From positions 19,974 to 83,973 of the forward strand of contig CAMRSM010000018.1 of NCBI GenBank assembly GCA_947053345.1: a stretch of 64,000 bases of DNA, given 5' to 3'. Below are positions 23,413 through 35,483 of this stretch, piece by piece (the first letter of the stretch is position 1; every line of letters starts with the position of its first letter). Source of the stretch: an uncultured Lachnospiraceae bacterium (GTDB lineage Bacteria; Bacillota; Clostridia; Lachnospirales; Lachnospiraceae). Below the pieces are notes generated by a model, which searched no databases, was not told the DNA's origin, and saw only the letters and a program-made list of their open reading frames with translations. Made by a program: the position numbers and the translations under genes.

Positions 23413-24120
23413 CTATTCTTTCCCTGGTTTTTCCTTCAATGCCTTTATAATATAATCTTCAAACTCCGCCCCATGCAGGTCAAGTTCCTTTGCTACCTCC
23501 AGTATACCCTCGCGCAGCAGTACGATTTCATCGCTCATATCCTGCGCAAGCTGCATAATATGCGTAGCCATCAGAATAATATGCTGATCTTTCATATGTA
23601 AAAGCATTTCTTTAATGTCATGAGATACCACGATATCAAATGACGAAAGAGGTTCATCGAGCAAAATAATTTTTGGATTTCGGATCAGGCAGCATAAGAG
23701 CTGTAATTTATTTTTCATTCCGTATGAATAGTTTTTGATCAGTTTGTGACGATCTTCCTCTTCTATGCGCATTAAATCAAAATACGAATTGATACTTCCT
23801 GAAAGATCCTTTTCCCTGTCTAACTTCACAAAAAAATGGACAAATTCATATCCTGTCAAAAAATCCGGCAGAACCGGCGAAGCCGAAACAATACCGACAT
23901 CCTCAAATGTGAGTGGGCGGCAGATCCCATTTTCCTCTAATACGACCGCACCTTCTTCAAAAATCAATTCGCCGTTGATACATTTAAACAACGTCGTTTT
24001 TCCCGCCCCATTGCGGCCGAGTATACTGTAAATCAATCCTTCTTTAAAGTCACAGCTTGTGTGATTCAAAACGGTTCTATTATTGAATTGTTTATAGATT
24101 TTTTGAATGCGTAGCTGCAT
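23413..24120 (-). CDS. ABC transporter ATP-binding protein
   Basis: 235 aa. Walker A ILGRNGAGKTTLFKCI, Walker B PKIILLDEPLSSFD and switch His MATHIM are clear. The signature region is divergent (NYSYGMKNKLQLLCCL), as in exporters of the CcmA/lantibiotic-immunity branch. It drives the membrane protein encoded directly downstream. The ATG at 24120 lies after a GAAAGGAGCATTCTGCT site. Confidence 0.9.
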   Translation of the reverse strand: MQLRIQKIYKQFNNRTVLNHTSCDFKEGLIYSILGRNGAGKTTLFKCINGELIFEEGAVVLEENGICRPLTFEDVGIVSASPVLPDFLTGYEFVHFFVKLDREKDLSGSINSYFDLMRIEEEDRHKLIKNYSYGMKNKLQLLCCLIRNPKIILLDEPLSSFDIVVSHDIKEMLLHMKDQHIILMATHIMQLAQDMSDEIVLLREGILEVAKELDLHGAEFEDYIIKALKEKPGKE

Positions 24121-24435
24121 AGCAGAATGCTCCTTTCATATTTAATTCCAACGATCACCAAAAGAAACGATTATTGTAGAAAATAGTATTTCACCACAGG
24201 TGCAAACAACAAAGCTATCATTGATTTCTGCTTCCCATATTGCATAGGAACATATGGGAGAATTTCCTAACTTCTCTCATCTACATAATGAACCTCTGTA
24301 TGAATCATAGAGCGATCATCCGCAGATGCTGCCTTTACGCATGGAAATCCGACACATGCTCTGCACTCTGCTAATTCCTTCTTCGGTGAATACTATTTCG
24401 CACCACACGGCTCATCCTTACAATGGCAATTGTCG
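24121..24435. other. Intergenic stretch, nothing recognised
   Basis: About 315 bases between the ABC ATPase gene and the orphan ORF at 24436-24873. It must contain the ATPase promoter. No gene, strong hairpin or repeat is evident. Confidence 0.4.
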
Positions 24436-24873
24436 CTATAGCATCCCTCGCAACGCATTCTCCAATCTGTTTTTTTTCCATATTTTACTTGATGAATTGT
24501 CCATAGTAGTCCGCTGTTCTTCACTTGTATGAACATAATCAACACAAAAATCACAACGCTGGCCACTTTGGGAATATATCGCCTTTTCCTTTGGAAAAGG
24601 CTTACGGCCAGGCTTCTTTCGAATTCGTGTGAGTTTTTTAACCTCTTCTAATTGCTCTAAGGTGTTTCCATCAACAAACATCCATTTTCCATCATGATAA
24701 GTTTTTGAGTTATCATGATTATCATGCACGTACTTTGAAAACCTGCTATTCTGTATTTCAAAACATTCACCATCTTTTTTTCCGAAAATAGTAAGAAAAG
24801 TTAATTCATCTTTACTGTTTCCGATTTCCTCCAAACAGTATTTGCCACGCATAAATACTATTATTTTTCGCAT
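24436..24873 (-). CDS. Orphan hypothetical protein (145 aa)
   Basis: The ATG at 24873 follows AAAGGAGACTACC, giving MRKIIVFMRGKYCLEEIGNS and onwards. The body is charged, with KKPGRKPFPKEKAIYSQSGQ and one cysteine pair (CDFC). Composition and RBS support a real gene, but no family is recognised, and the ending (NSSSKIWKKNRLENALRGML) could reflect truncation. It lies inside the block that separates the fumarase subunits. Confidence 0.4.
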   Translation of the reverse strand: MRKIIVFMRGKYCLEEIGNSKDELTFLTIFGKKDGECFEIQNSRFSKYVHDNHDNSKTYHDGKWMFVDGNTLEQLEEVKKLTRIRKKPGRKPFPKEKAIYSQSGQRCDFCVDYVHTSEEQRTTMDNSSSKIWKKNRLENALRGML

Positions 24874-25177
24874 GGGTTTGGTAGTCTCCTTTTTGTTTAT
24901 TTCAGCTGATAGGTCTATTTTAACAGGAAAGTCTGAAAAAACACTTAAGGGAGGTCTTAAAAATATCTTAATGGTAGGATGTAAAAAGCGCTTTCTATCC
25001 TGGGGTAATGGCTGCTGTTTCATGGCTGATCTGCTCAAGAATGTTTGTAAAGATATGTCCTTAATATTTTTCTATGATACCGCATACATTCTCTATTTAC
25101 TACTATATAAAGCAAGGTACAGCAACCACCATGCCCCCTATTTCTTATCATTTCAGCGACTTTTTTATTTTCTGTAT

Positions 25178-25336
25178 TTAACCTTTCAAATCGTTTTGCC
25201 TTTCATACAGATTATTGCGATCTTTACAAAAATCTTTTATGCGTTCCAACTGCACTCCCACTTCCTTATCCGTTACATAAAGATAAGTTTCTGCCAGGGA
25301 TGATGAACTGACACAGGTATAATAACCTGACCACAT
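25178..25336 (-). CDS. Small ORF or C-terminal remnant beside repeat B
   Basis: A 52-aa ORF too short for the track: ATG at 25336, beginning MWSGYYTCVSSSSLAETYLY and ending with IKDFCKDRNNLYERQNDLKG. Its start codon overlaps the last base of repeat B and has no RBS. Its tail resembles the remnant at 50548-50627 (IKELCRKRNNLYEKQ). It is probably the degraded end of a larger gene. Confidence 0.3.
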   Translation of the reverse strand: MWSGYYTCVSSSSLAETYLYVTDKEVGVQLERIKDFCKDRNNLYERQNDLKG

Positions 25337-25436
25337 TATACTATGTCGATCCGACATGTTCCCTGCGGGGCATGCACATCATTTGCCAAAGAAATTGTCC
25401 TCCCTCCGGTCGGACGGCAAATCTGCGCTGGTATAA
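25336..25436 (-). repeat. Structured repeat element, copy B
   Basis: A 101-bp unit about 86% identical to copy A at 48955-49056 in opposite orientation. On the minus strand it begins TTATACCAGCGCAGATTTGC, ends CGACATAGTATAA, and contains an ATTTGCC/GGCAAAT stem and an ATGTC/GACAT hairpin. It starts about 20 nt after the fumarase alpha stop codon. A MITE-like element or a structured RNA are both possible. Confidence 0.75.
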
Positions 25437-25455
25437 GTCTGGAATCTGTGTTTTC

Positions 25456-26298
25456 TCAGATTACTCTCCTGACATGTCGGTTCACATGACAACATATATT
25501 TACCGCGACCGGAAGCCCGGCGATATGTGTTGGGTAGGTTTCAATATTTATCCCAAGCGCAGTTGTTCTTCCCCCAAGCCCGCCAGGTCCTAAACCAATC
25601 GCATTGATCTCTTGGAGCAATTCTTCCTCGAGTTTTTTGATATGTGGCATTTCGGACGGCGTATCTAAATTTCTCGTCAAAGCTTTTTTGGCAAGGATAG
25701 CGCATTTTTCAAAATCGCCGCCAATTCCGACACCGACTACCATCGGTGGGCATGCATTTGGCCCGGCAAGTTTAACGGTTTCAATTACCGCCTGCTTGAC
25801 ACCCTCAATACCATCTGCCGGTTTTAGCATGATTACACGGCTCATATTTTCACTGCCAAAACCTTTCGGTGCAATGGTGATTTCCAATGTTTCCCCTGGA
25901 ACGATCTCATAATGGATAATACCCGGTGTGTTGTCCTTTGTATTTTCCCTAAGCAGCGGATCCCCGACAACAGATTTGCGCAGATAACCTTCCCGGTATC
26001 CCTGTCTGATTCCTTCGTTGACTGCATCCCCAAGTGCACTTCCCTCGATGTGCAGATCCTGCCCGATATTTAAAAATACAATTGCCATCCCGGTATCCTG
26101 GCAAATCGGAATCTGCTCGGTTTCCGCAATCTCCATGTTTTCTTTCAGCTGTCCGAGGATTCTTTTTCCAAGTGCGGATTCCTCTGTTTCCCCTGCACAA
26201 AGTATCCTTCCCTTGACATCATCCGCAAGTGTCAAATTCGCCTCGATGCACATTTCTCGCACATTTTTAATGATTTCATCCGTATGGATTGTTCTCAT
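25456..26298 (-). CDS. fumA: Class I fumarate hydratase, alpha (N-terminal) subunit
   Basis: 280 aa from the ATG at 26298, which follows TGGAGGGATAT. The Fe-S cluster cysteines are visible in IPICQDTGMAIVF, GPNACPPMVVGVGIGGDFEK and VAVNICCHVNRH. The length fits the alpha subunit of two-subunit class I fumarases. The beta subunit gene is not adjacent but at 20851-21423. The last residues (VRRVI) end next to repeat B. The enzyme would form an alpha-beta complex in the cytosol, oxygen-sensitive through its 4Fe-4S cluster. Confidence 0.93.
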   Translation of the reverse strand: MRTIHTDEIIKNVREMCIEANLTLADDVKGRILCAGETEESALGKRILGQLKENMEIAETEQIPICQDTGMAIVFLNIGQDLHIEGSALGDAVNEGIRQGYREGYLRKSVVGDPLLRENTKDNTPGIIHYEIVPGETLEITIAPKGFGSENMSRVIMLKPADGIEGVKQAVIETVKLAGPNACPPMVVGVGIGGDFEKCAILAKKALTRNLDTPSEMPHIKKLEEELLQEINAIGLGPGGLGGRTTALGINIETYPTHIAGLPVAVNICCHVNRHVRRVI

Positions 26299-26422
26299 AT
26301 ATCCCTCCATTCTGCTGGCATTTGTTGGCCTCTCAAAATTTATTTATCGACAAGGTAGGAATAATTCCCATCCGGGCACATGATGCGATAAAAGCTATTT
26401 TCATTTCCCTGTGTATAACAAA

Positions 26423-26456
26423 GGCTGCCGGACTCTCCGTAAAAAGTCTGACAGCC
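26423..26456 (-). terminator. Terminator of gyrA
   Basis: On the minus strand GGCTGTCAGACT pairs with AGTCCGGCAGCC (one mismatch) with a short loop, followed by TTTGTT. It lies just after the gyrA stop codon. Confidence 0.7.
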
Positions 26457-26467
26457 CCAAAGTTGCT

Positions 26468-29206
26468 TTATTTTGATTCCTCTTCTTCCTGATCCTTTAA
26501 CGCGCGCTCCACGAGTTTATTGATATCCGATAAATCTTCTTCCTTTAACGGATTTTCCTGCGCAAAGTCCTCTTTGTTTGTTGCATTTGTTTCTTCAGTT
26601 TCTTCGGAAACCCTCATTTTTGTTTCTGTCACCGGCTCAGTTTCCGTCTGCGCGGACGCTTCCGGGTTTTCAGAATCTTCCTCTGCACCCTCCACCGGAA
26701 TATTTTCTTCTGCAAGCTCCTGCTCCAGCTTCTTTAAAATATCTTCCTCATTTGTTGCAGTGCTGCTTTCCCTCACCTTTGCGACACTTGCCACGCGGAT
26801 ATCCTTTTCAGTATCAATATCCATAAGTTTTACACCGGAAGTGATCCTTCCAAGCTTGCTAATCCCGGAAACTAAAAGTCTTATGATAATACCTTCATTT
26901 GTGATAATCATAATCTCATTATCATCATTGACCGCTTTTGCCCCCACCACACTTCCGGTTTTTTCCATAATCTTGTAACATTTTACACCTTTGCCACCGC
27001 GGTGCTGGCAGGAAAATTCCTCCATATCCGTCAATTTTCCATAACCGTTTTCTGAGACAGTCAACATGTACTTTCCCTGAGAATCAATCTGCATCGCAAC
27101 AACCTCATCCTCCGGGGCAAGATTCATACCGATCACACCCATCGAAGTACGCCCTGTACTGCGCACATCCTTTTCATTAAAACGGATGCACATGCCGTCT
27201 TTTGTCATCAGGAAAACGTCCTTATGATTGTTGGTCGTCTTTACTTCGATCAGCTCGTCCTCTTCTTTCAGGCTGATTGCCTGAAGACCGTTTTTACGGA
27301 TATTTTCATACTCCCGTATTTTTGTCTTTTTTACCACGCCTTTTTTTGTCGCCATGAAAAGAAAGCGGTTGTCCTCATATTCTTTGAGTGAAATGACGGC
27401 CGTGATCTTTTCCTGCGGGAGCAACTGCAAAAGATTGATGATCGCAGTACCGCGCGCCGTGCGGGAGGATTCCGGGATTTCATATGCTTTCAGGCGGTAC
27501 ACGCGCCCTTTGTTCGTGAAAAACATGATATAATGATGGTTTGTCGTCATAAACAGATCTTCGATGAAATCTTCATCCAATGTCTGCATACCTTTGATTC
27601 CTTTGCCGCCGCGGTGCTGGCTCTTAAAATTATCAACCGACATGCGCTTGATATATCCAAGTCTCGTCATCGCGATCACAACATTATCATCCGGAATCAG
27701 GTCTTCCATATTGATGTCAAATTCATCATAACCGATGGAGGTTCTGCGCTCATCACCGTATTTTCCGCGGATCACCAGCAGTTCGTCGCGCACAACACCA
27801 AGCAGCACTTTCTCATCCCCCAGGATTTCTTTAAAACGTTCGATCTGCTTTTGGAGATCAGCATATTCACTCTCCAGCTTCTCGCGCTCCAAGCCTGTCA
27901 GCGCGCGCAGACGCATATCGACAATCGCCTGGGCTTGCAGGTCGTCAAGTGCAAAGCGCTCCATCAACCGTTCTTTTGCAATCGGTGTCGTCTTAGAAGA
28001 GCGAATAATACTGATGACTTCGTCAATATTGTCAAGTGCGGTGATCAAACCCTTCAAAATATGGGCGCGTTCTTCTGCCTTATTTAAATCGTACTGCGTC
28101 CTTCTTGTTACGACTTCTTCCTGATGTTTTAAGTAATAATCAAGCATCTGCAGGAGATTTAGTATTTTCGGCTCATTGTTCACAAGAGCCAGCATAATCA
28201 CGCCGAAGGTATCCTGCAGCTGGGTATGTTTATATAATTGATTTAACAGAACTGTCGGGTTTGCGTCGCGGCGCAGTTCTATGACAATACGCATACCTTC
28301 CCGGTTGGACTCGTCGCGCAGCTCCGTGATGCCGTCAATCTTTTTGTCGCGTACCAGTTCCGCGATTTTCTCAATCAGACGCGCCTTATTTACCATATAC
28401 GGAAGTTCAGTCACAACAATGCGGTTCTTTCCGTTTGCCATCGGCTCAATATTCGTAACCGCGCGCACACGGATCTTTCCGCGCCCGGTGCGGTAGGCTT
28501 CCTCGATGCCGCGTGTTCCGAGGATCATTGCACCTGTCGGGAAATCAGGACCTTTTACCACCTCAAGAACTTCCTCCATCGTAGTTTCCTTGTCCTGTAT
28601 CTTATTTTCGATCAGTTTTACAACTGCATTCACGACTTCCCCTAAATTGTGCGGCGGGATGTTTGTCGCCATGCCGACCGCAATACCGGATGTCCCGTTC
28701 ACCAGGAGATTCGGTATCCGGGAAGGAAGCACATCCGGCTCTTTCTCTGTCTCATCAAAGTTCGGCGAGAAATTTACGATGTTTTTCCCGATGTCTGCAA
28801 GCATCTCCATCGAAATTTTACTTAAGCGGGCCTCCGTATAACGCATCGCTGCGGCACCGTCCCCGTCGACGGAACCGAAATTCCCGTGCCCGTCCACAAG
28901 AGGATACCGGGTGGACCAATCTTGTGCGAGGTTGACGAGCGCACCGTAAATGGAGCTGTCACCGTGCGGGTGGTATTTACCCATCGTATCACCGACAATA
29001 CGCGCGCATTTACGGTGCGGTTTATCCGGTCCGTTGTTGAGTTCGATCATAGCATAGAGGATCCTTCTCTGTACCGGCTTTAAACCGTCGCGCACATCCG
29101 GGAGCGCACGTGCCGCAATGACGGACATGGCATACTCGATATAAGAGTTTTCCATTGTCTTTTTCAGATCGACATCGTTGATTTTATCAAATATTGTATC
29201 GTCCAT
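26468..29206 (-). CDS. gyrA: DNA gyrase subunit A
   Basis: 912 aa. The catalytic Tyr region [14 protein letters not shown], the quinolone-region [11 protein letters not shown] and the GyrA box [10 protein letters not shown] (with a second QHRGGKGVK) identify gyrase rather than topoisomerase IV. Six C-terminal beta-pinwheel blades follow. A long acidic tail (residues ~820-912, e.g. [20 protein letters not shown]) is added. With GyrB it introduces negative supercoils. It lies 34 nt downstream of gyrB on the same strand, as in many Firmicutes origins. Confidence 0.98.
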   Translation of the reverse strand: MDDTIFDKINDVDLKKTMENSYIEYAMSVIAARALPDVRDGLKPVQRRILYAMIELNNGPDKPHRKCARIVGDTMGKYHPHGDSSIYGALVNLAQDWSTRYPLVDGHGNFGSVDGDGAAAMRYTEARLSKISMEMLADIGKNIVNFSPNFDETEKEPDVLPSRIPNLLVNGTSGIAVGMATNIPPHNLGEVVNAVVKLIENKIQDKETTMEEVLEVVKGPDFPTGAMILGTRGIEEAYRTGRGKIRVRAVTNIEPMANGKNRIVVTELPYMVNKARLIEKIAELVRDKKIDGITELRDESNREGMRIVIELRRDANPTVLLNQLYKHTQLQDTFGVIMLALVNNEPKILNLLQMLDYYLKHQEEVVTRRTQYDLNKAEERAHILKGLITALDNIDEVISIIRSSKTTPIAKERLMERFALDDLQAQAIVDMRLRALTGLEREKLESEYADLQKQIERFKEILGDEKVLLGVVRDELLVIRGKYGDERRTSIGYDEFDINMEDLIPDDNVVIAMTRLGYIKRMSVDNFKSQHRGGKGIKGMQTLDEDFIEDLFMTTNHHYIMFFTNKGRVYRLKAYEIPESSRTARGTAIINLLQLLPQEKITAVISLKEYEDNRFLFMATKKGVVKKTKIREYENIRKNGLQAISLKEEDELIEVKTTNNHKDVFLMTKDGMCIRFNEKDVRSTGRTSMGVIGMNLAPEDEVVAMQIDSQGKYMLTVSENGYGKLTDMEEFSCQHRGGKGVKCYKIMEKTGSVVGAKAVNDDNEIMIITNEGIIIRLLVSGISKLGRITSGVKLMDIDTEKDIRVASVAKVRESSTATNEEDILKKLEQELAEENIPVEGAEEDSENPEASAQTETEPVTETKMRVSEETEETNATNKEDFAQENPLKEEDLSDINKLVERALKDQEEEESK

Positions 29207-29240
29207 TTATTTCCCCATTTCTGCGCTGAAAACCACGCAA

Positions 29241-31181
<1,941 letters not shown>

Positions 31182-31264
31182 TCATCCTTCCAAATAAATT
31201 TCATAATAAATGTTTTTCGGGTAATACAAACCGATAAATCATTTCTGTCCAAATGACTGTTATT

Positions 31265-32344
31265 TCATATTTCTACACTGCCTTCCGTGACGTGATAAAT
31301 CCGGTCCGAGTGTATCCTCTCTTTTACGAATTCTTCCAGTCCCGTGCAGGTAATGACTGTCTGTATGTTCTGTATGCTGTCAAGCAGCTGCGTCTGCCGG
31401 TTGCGGTCAAGTTCGGAAAGCACATCATCTAACAGTAATACCGGATCCTCCTTGATCGTCCTTTTTACGAGTTCGATCTCCGCAAGCTTTACGGAAAGCG
31501 CCGAAGTCCTCTGCTGTCCCTGTGAACCGAATTTCCGGATATCTTCTCCCCCGAGTAAAAAACTGATATCGTCGCGGTGCGGCCCGCGCAATGTACTTTT
31601 TAATATCAATTCCTTTTCCCGGCTATCCCGCAAGACAGAGAGAAATTCATCCTCGTCCACATTTGGTTCGTAACAAAGCTCCAAACTTTCCTTTCCCTTG
31701 GAAAGATGTTTATGCATCGGTCCGACCAATTCATTGAGATCCCTGATAAAGTTCTTTCTTGTACGGATAATTTTTTTTCCATATTCTGTAAGTTGTTCGT
31801 CCCATACCTGAAGTGTGTCCGTAAGTCTGGGATCAAATCCAATTTGCTTAAGTAGATTGTTTCGCTGTTCTAATATTTTGTTATATTTTGTCAGATCATG
31901 CATATAAATCTTATCCAGCTGGCAAAGTTCCATATCAACCAAACGCCGTCGTTCCGCCGGTCCATCCTTTATAACAGAAAGATCCTCCGGGGAAAACGAG
32001 ATCACATGTAAAAAACCATATAATTCGGATGACTTTTTGACCGGAAGCCCATCAACCGCCACGCTTTTGGCTTTTGCTTTACGGAGGTGCATATCAAGCT
32101 TATGCGGCATTTCCGCCCGCTCTACATACATGCGGATATGGGATTCCTCATCCCCAAACCTTATCATCTCCTTGTCCTTGCTGCCTTTCTGCGATTTGGT
32201 CGTGGCACAGACACAGATTGCTTCCAAAATATTTGTTTTTCCCTGCGCGTTGTCCCCGTAAAGAATATTGACTCCCTTTGAAAACTCAAGAGAAAGCTTT
32301 TCATAATTACGGAAATTGCTCAATTCAAGCGATTTGATTACCAT
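31265..32344 (-). CDS. recF: DNA replication and repair protein RecF
   Basis: 359 aa. Walker A GDNAQGKTNILEAI near the N-terminus, the ABC-type signature FGSQGQQRTSALSVKL and Walker B PVLLLDDVLSELD define RecF, which loads RecA at gaps with RecO and RecR. It follows yaaA by 45 nt in the conserved dnaA-dnaN-yaaA-recF-gyrB order. The first residues (MVIKSLELSNFRNYEKLSLE) are typical for the family. Confidence 0.97.
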   Translation of the reverse strand: MVIKSLELSNFRNYEKLSLEFSKGVNILYGDNAQGKTNILEAICVCATTKSQKGSKDKEMIRFGDEESHIRMYVERAEMPHKLDMHLRKAKAKSVAVDGLPVKKSSELYGFLHVISFSPEDLSVIKDGPAERRRLVDMELCQLDKIYMHDLTKYNKILEQRNNLLKQIGFDPRLTDTLQVWDEQLTEYGKKIIRTRKNFIRDLNELVGPMHKHLSKGKESLELCYEPNVDEDEFLSVLRDSREKELILKSTLRGPHRDDISFLLGGEDIRKFGSQGQQRTSALSVKLAEIELVKRTIKEDPVLLLDDVLSELDRNRQTQLLDSIQNIQTVITCTGLEEFVKERIHSDRIYHVTEGSVEI

Positions 32345-32388
32345 GCTATTGCACCATCTGTCTAAAAAAGGAATAAATTTACATTACT

Positions 32389-32607
32389 TTACATTTTATT
32401 GCTGACAACTTTAAAACTCTTTCCCTCATATTCTACGAGATCCCCATCCACAAGTTTTTTACCCCGCTGGACTGCCGTTTCCCCATTGCATTTTACTTTT
32501 CCCGATGTTATCACTTCTTTTGCCTCCACTCCGGAGTCAACAAGCCCTGCAAGTTTTAGTGCCTGTCCAAGCTTGATAAAATCGTCCTTGATCTGTATGG
32601 ATTCCAT
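32389..32607 (-). CDS. yaaA: S4-domain RNA-binding protein YaaA
   Basis: 72 aa. IKLGQALKLAGLVDSGVEAK followed by VITSGKVKCNGETAVQRGKK is an S4 RNA-binding domain as in B. subtilis YaaA (RlbA), which sits at the same position between dnaN and recF and acts in 50S ribosome assembly. Start and size match the family. Confidence 0.92.
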   Translation of the reverse strand: MESIQIKDDFIKLGQALKLAGLVDSGVEAKEVITSGKVKCNGETAVQRGKKLVDGDLVEYEGKSFKVVSNKM

Positions 32608-32667
32608 CTAAACCATTACCCTTTCCTTACCGAAATGCAATACATTTCGATAAAACATCAAAAATGA

Positions 32668-33789
32668 TCAAATATTTGCTGCATTAAAGTTAACCGGAAG
32701 AATCAGATATATATAGGATTCTTCCTTATCTTTGATAAAACAAGGGGCTTTTGGATTGATCATATAGATCGTGACTTCCTCATCGTCTACCACGCGCAGA
32801 ACATCCATAAGGAATTTCGGATTAAAACCGATCAAGATATCTTTGCCCTCTTTCTTTATATCAATTTCCTCCTTCATTGAACCAATGTTGGAATTGATGC
32901 GCAATTCCATATTATCATCCGTAACACCGACAATAATCGGCTTCTTTTCTGACTCTTTAATCAAAAGAGTGGAACGGTCAATACAATTAAAGAATTCTTT
33001 TTTATTGATCACTATCTTTGTCTCATAATCATTCGAAAGCATCTGGTTGATCTTATAATACTCCCCCTCAATGAGACGGGAAAGTACAAGCGTATCCTCA
33101 AATTCAAAGAGAATATGCTTATCAGTAAAATAAATCGTCACTTCGTCCGCCATCTCACCCGAAAGGATCTTGCTGATCTCGGTCAATGTTTTCCCTGGTA
33201 CAATCACTTTAATATTTCCATAATTTTCCTTTAATTGAATCTTGCGGATGGAAATCCGGTGCCCGTCCAAGGAAACAACACGCAGCTCGGCACCTATGAT
33301 CTCAAAAAGTTCGCCTGTCATAATCTTGTTTGCTTCATTATCCGAAATGGAAAAAACAGTCTGACGAATGACTTCTTTTAATGTAAACTGCGAAAGTACG
33401 ACTGCTTCCTTGCGTTCAATGCGCGGAAGGGTTGGAAACTCATCCGCCGATTTTCCGGCAATGTTAAACTTTGCCTTCTCACATGTGATCGTCATCATGA
33501 ATCTGTCGTCTGTTTCAACGGTAACATCGTTATCAGAAAGCTTACGGATAATTTCGGAGAAAACTTTCGCGTTGATTGCAATAATCTTATTTGTACTTGC
33601 GTCAATGATATCTCCTTTTACGATTGTTTCAATGGCAAGTTCCATATCGTTTGAAACCAGCTTGATATGGTTTTCAGAAACATCAATCACCATACATTCC
33701 AAGATCGGGAGGGTTGTTTTTGAGGAGACAGCCCTTAGTACAATGTTTACACTGTTCAAAAGTTCCGATTTTTTACAAATGATTTTCAT
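32668..33789 (-). CDS. dnaN: DNA polymerase III beta subunit (sliding clamp)
   Basis: 373 aa, the usual clamp length with three repeated domains. N-terminal MKIICKKSELLNSVNIVLRA, KTTLPILECMVIDV and the C-terminal end FIKDKEESYIYLILPVNFNA are characteristic. It forms the ring that tethers the polymerase to DNA. It is the first gene after dnaA, with the inner part of the origin between them. The ATG at 33789 follows GAAAGGAGTTATACACGG. Confidence 0.97.
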   Translation of the reverse strand: MKIICKKSELLNSVNIVLRAVSSKTTLPILECMVIDVSENHIKLVSNDMELAIETIVKGDIIDASTNKIIAINAKVFSEIIRKLSDNDVTVETDDRFMMTITCEKAKFNIAGKSADEFPTLPRIERKEAVVLSQFTLKEVIRQTVFSISDNEANKIMTGELFEIIGAELRVVSLDGHRISIRKIQLKENYGNIKVIVPGKTLTEISKILSGEMADEVTIYFTDKHILFEFEDTLVLSRLIEGEYYKINQMLSNDYETKIVINKKEFFNCIDRSTLLIKESEKKPIIVGVTDDNMELRINSNIGSMKEEIDIKKEGKDILIGFNPKFLMDVLRVVDDEEVTIYMINPKAPCFIKDKEESYIYLILPVNFNAANI

Positions 33790-34094
33790 ACCGTGTATAA
33801 CTCCTTTCGGGGAAAATGAGCAATATATATATAAAATATTATCTCGTCGTAGTAATAGGGGGCGTTGATTCGTGTATAACCCCGCAAAAGCTGACAGATG
33901 CTTGCTTTTATGGAAAAAATGGATGTGGATGGAAGGTTCAAAATGCCAGTTTAAGTTAAAATACAGTTTTGAACCTTCTCAGGTTATCCATCGAAGTTCC
34001 ACACGAAAAAAACTCTTTATCCACAAAGGATGTGGACAAGGCCATAAACAATTTTCTATGCGCAGCAGCACAGAGAAAAAATTTTTCCTCCCGC
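33790..34094. other. oriC: oriC part 2: dnaA-dnaN intergenic region with DnaA boxes
   Basis: About 300 bases holding DnaA-box-like 9-mers: TTATCCACA (34017-34025, consensus), TGTGGACAA (34031-34039), TGTGGATGG (33924-33932), TTATCCATC (33984-33992) and two CGTGTATAA words near 33792 and 33871. A 12-bp inverted repeat (GAAGGTTCAAAA / TTTTGAACCTTC, 33932-33978) may be a terminator or structural part. An AT-rich tract (CAATATATATATAAAATATT) near 33821-33840 is a candidate unwinding element. Confidence 0.75.
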
Positions 34095-35483
34095 CTATTG
34101 GGTAGGGTTGATTTTCTTTATTAATACATCAATTGTGTTTTTGATGTTGTTTTTATTAAGAGTCAGATCACTTTCGACTTTGTCGTAGCCATGGATGATC
34201 GTAGAATGGTCACGGTTTCCCAAAAGCCGCCCGATGTCCGTGACGGAATTTGTCGTTAGCTTTTTGGATAGATACATTGCGATCTGTCTTGGATAAGCGA
34301 TATTGCGGCTGCGGCTGTTTGAGTAGATGTCATTCTGGGAAATGTTGAAGTGCTCCGCAATGATGTCTACAATATGGTCAACTGTGATCACCTTATTTCC
34401 GTCCGTGGATATCGTATCTTTTAGCGCTTCCTGCGCAAGTTCCAGCGTGAGTTCTCTTTTTTGCAGGGAAGAAAAAGCATTTACTCTGTTTAGGGATCCT
34501 TCCAGGTCGCGGATGTTCGATTTGACATTCTTTGCTATGTAGTCAAGGATTTCGTCCGTGACCTTTGTCGCGCCGATATCATCGCGCCGTTTTTGGAGGA
34601 TCGCCATTCTTGTCTCATAATCCGGCTGCTGGATATCAACGGTCAAACCCCAGTCAAATCTTGAGCGGAGCCGTTCTTCGAGGGTGACCATATCCCTTGG
34701 CGGCTTGTCCGACGAAATGATGATCTGTTTTTTTGCCTCATAAAGTGTGTTGAATGTATGGAAAAATTCTTCCTGTGTGCTTTCCTTTCCTATTATAAAC
34801 TGAATATCGTCAATTAGCAGAACGTCGACATTGCGGTACTTGTTCCGGAATTCTGTCGGTGTTGTATTACTTTTGGATCCGGTTCGGATGGATTCGATCA
34901 GTTCATTCGTAAAACTTTCACTTGTCGTGAAAATAACCCTTGCTTTCGGGTTATGGTCAATGATATAGTGAGCGATCGAGTTCATGAGGTGGGTCTTCCC
35001 AAGTCCTGCCCCTCCGTAGATAAAGAGGGGATTATAAGTTTCTGCCGGAGATTCTGCCACGGCAAGCGAGGCGGCAAGAGCAAATTTATTATTTGGTCCA
35101 GGCACAAAAGTATCAAAAGTATATTTTGGATTTAGGGCTGGATGGTTTACATCAGTGTCCGTGGATTTGTTTTTCGGAAGGGAAGGTGTTTCCACGGTCT
35201 TTTCAATCTGGCTGCTCAAAATGAATTTCAGGTTGTAAAACTTACCGGTAAATTCTGCTATAGCAGTACTGAGAAAAGGTACATATTTTGTCTCAATATG
35301 CTTGATCCCAAGCTGGCCGACGAGCTGGTCGTCCACGCTGAAAATGATCTCATCCTTGGAATCGTCCACCTTATGTACCTTCAATGGCTGTAGCCACATG
35401 CGGTAAGATACCGGCGATACATCATATTCCGTTCTGAGGAATTCCAGTATATCATCCCATTTTTCTTCTACTATCGTGTTCAT
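34095..35483 (-). CDS. dnaA: Chromosomal replication initiator DnaA
   Basis: 462 aa. Domain I (WDDILEFLRTEYDVSPVSYR), AAA+ domain III with Walker A YGGAGLGKTHLMNSI, Walker B VLLIDDIQFI and sensor RLRSRFDWGL, and domain IV ending with the DnaA signature IGRLLGNRDHSTIIHGYDKV. It binds the DnaA boxes on both sides of its own gene and opens the origin. The ATG at 35483 is preceded by AAGGGGAATGGTGA. Confidence 0.99.
   Translation of the reverse strand: MNTIVEEKWDDILEFLRTEYDVSPVSYRMWLQPLKVHKVDDSKDEIIFSVDDQLVGQLGIKHIETKYVPFLSTAIAEFTGKFYNLKFILSSQIEKTVETPSLPKNKSTDTDVNHPALNPKYTFDTFVPGPNNKFALAASLAVAESPAETYNPLFIYGGAGLGKTHLMNSIAHYIIDHNPKARVIFTTSESFTNELIESIRTGSKSNTTPTEFRNKYRNVDVLLIDDIQFIIGKESTQEEFFHTFNTLYEAKKQIIISSDKPPRDMVTLEERLRSRFDWGLTVDIQQPDYETRMAILQKRRDDIGATKVTDEILDYIAKNVKSNIRDLEGSLNRVNAFSSLQKRELTLELAQEALKDTISTDGNKVITVDHIVDIIAEHFNISQNDIYSNSRSRNIAYPRQIAMYLSKKLTTNSVTDIGRLLGNRDHSTIIHGYDKVESDLTLNKNNIKNTIDVLIKKINPTQ

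Noticed and set aside
24842-25303. 153-aa plus-strand hydrophobic ORF
   Set aside because: No RBS, composition follows AT-rich DNA, overlaps the better supported minus-strand ORF start.
34095-35483. dnaA start further upstream
   Set aside because: The ATG at 35483 has the conserved domain I start and an RBS; no longer frame is open.
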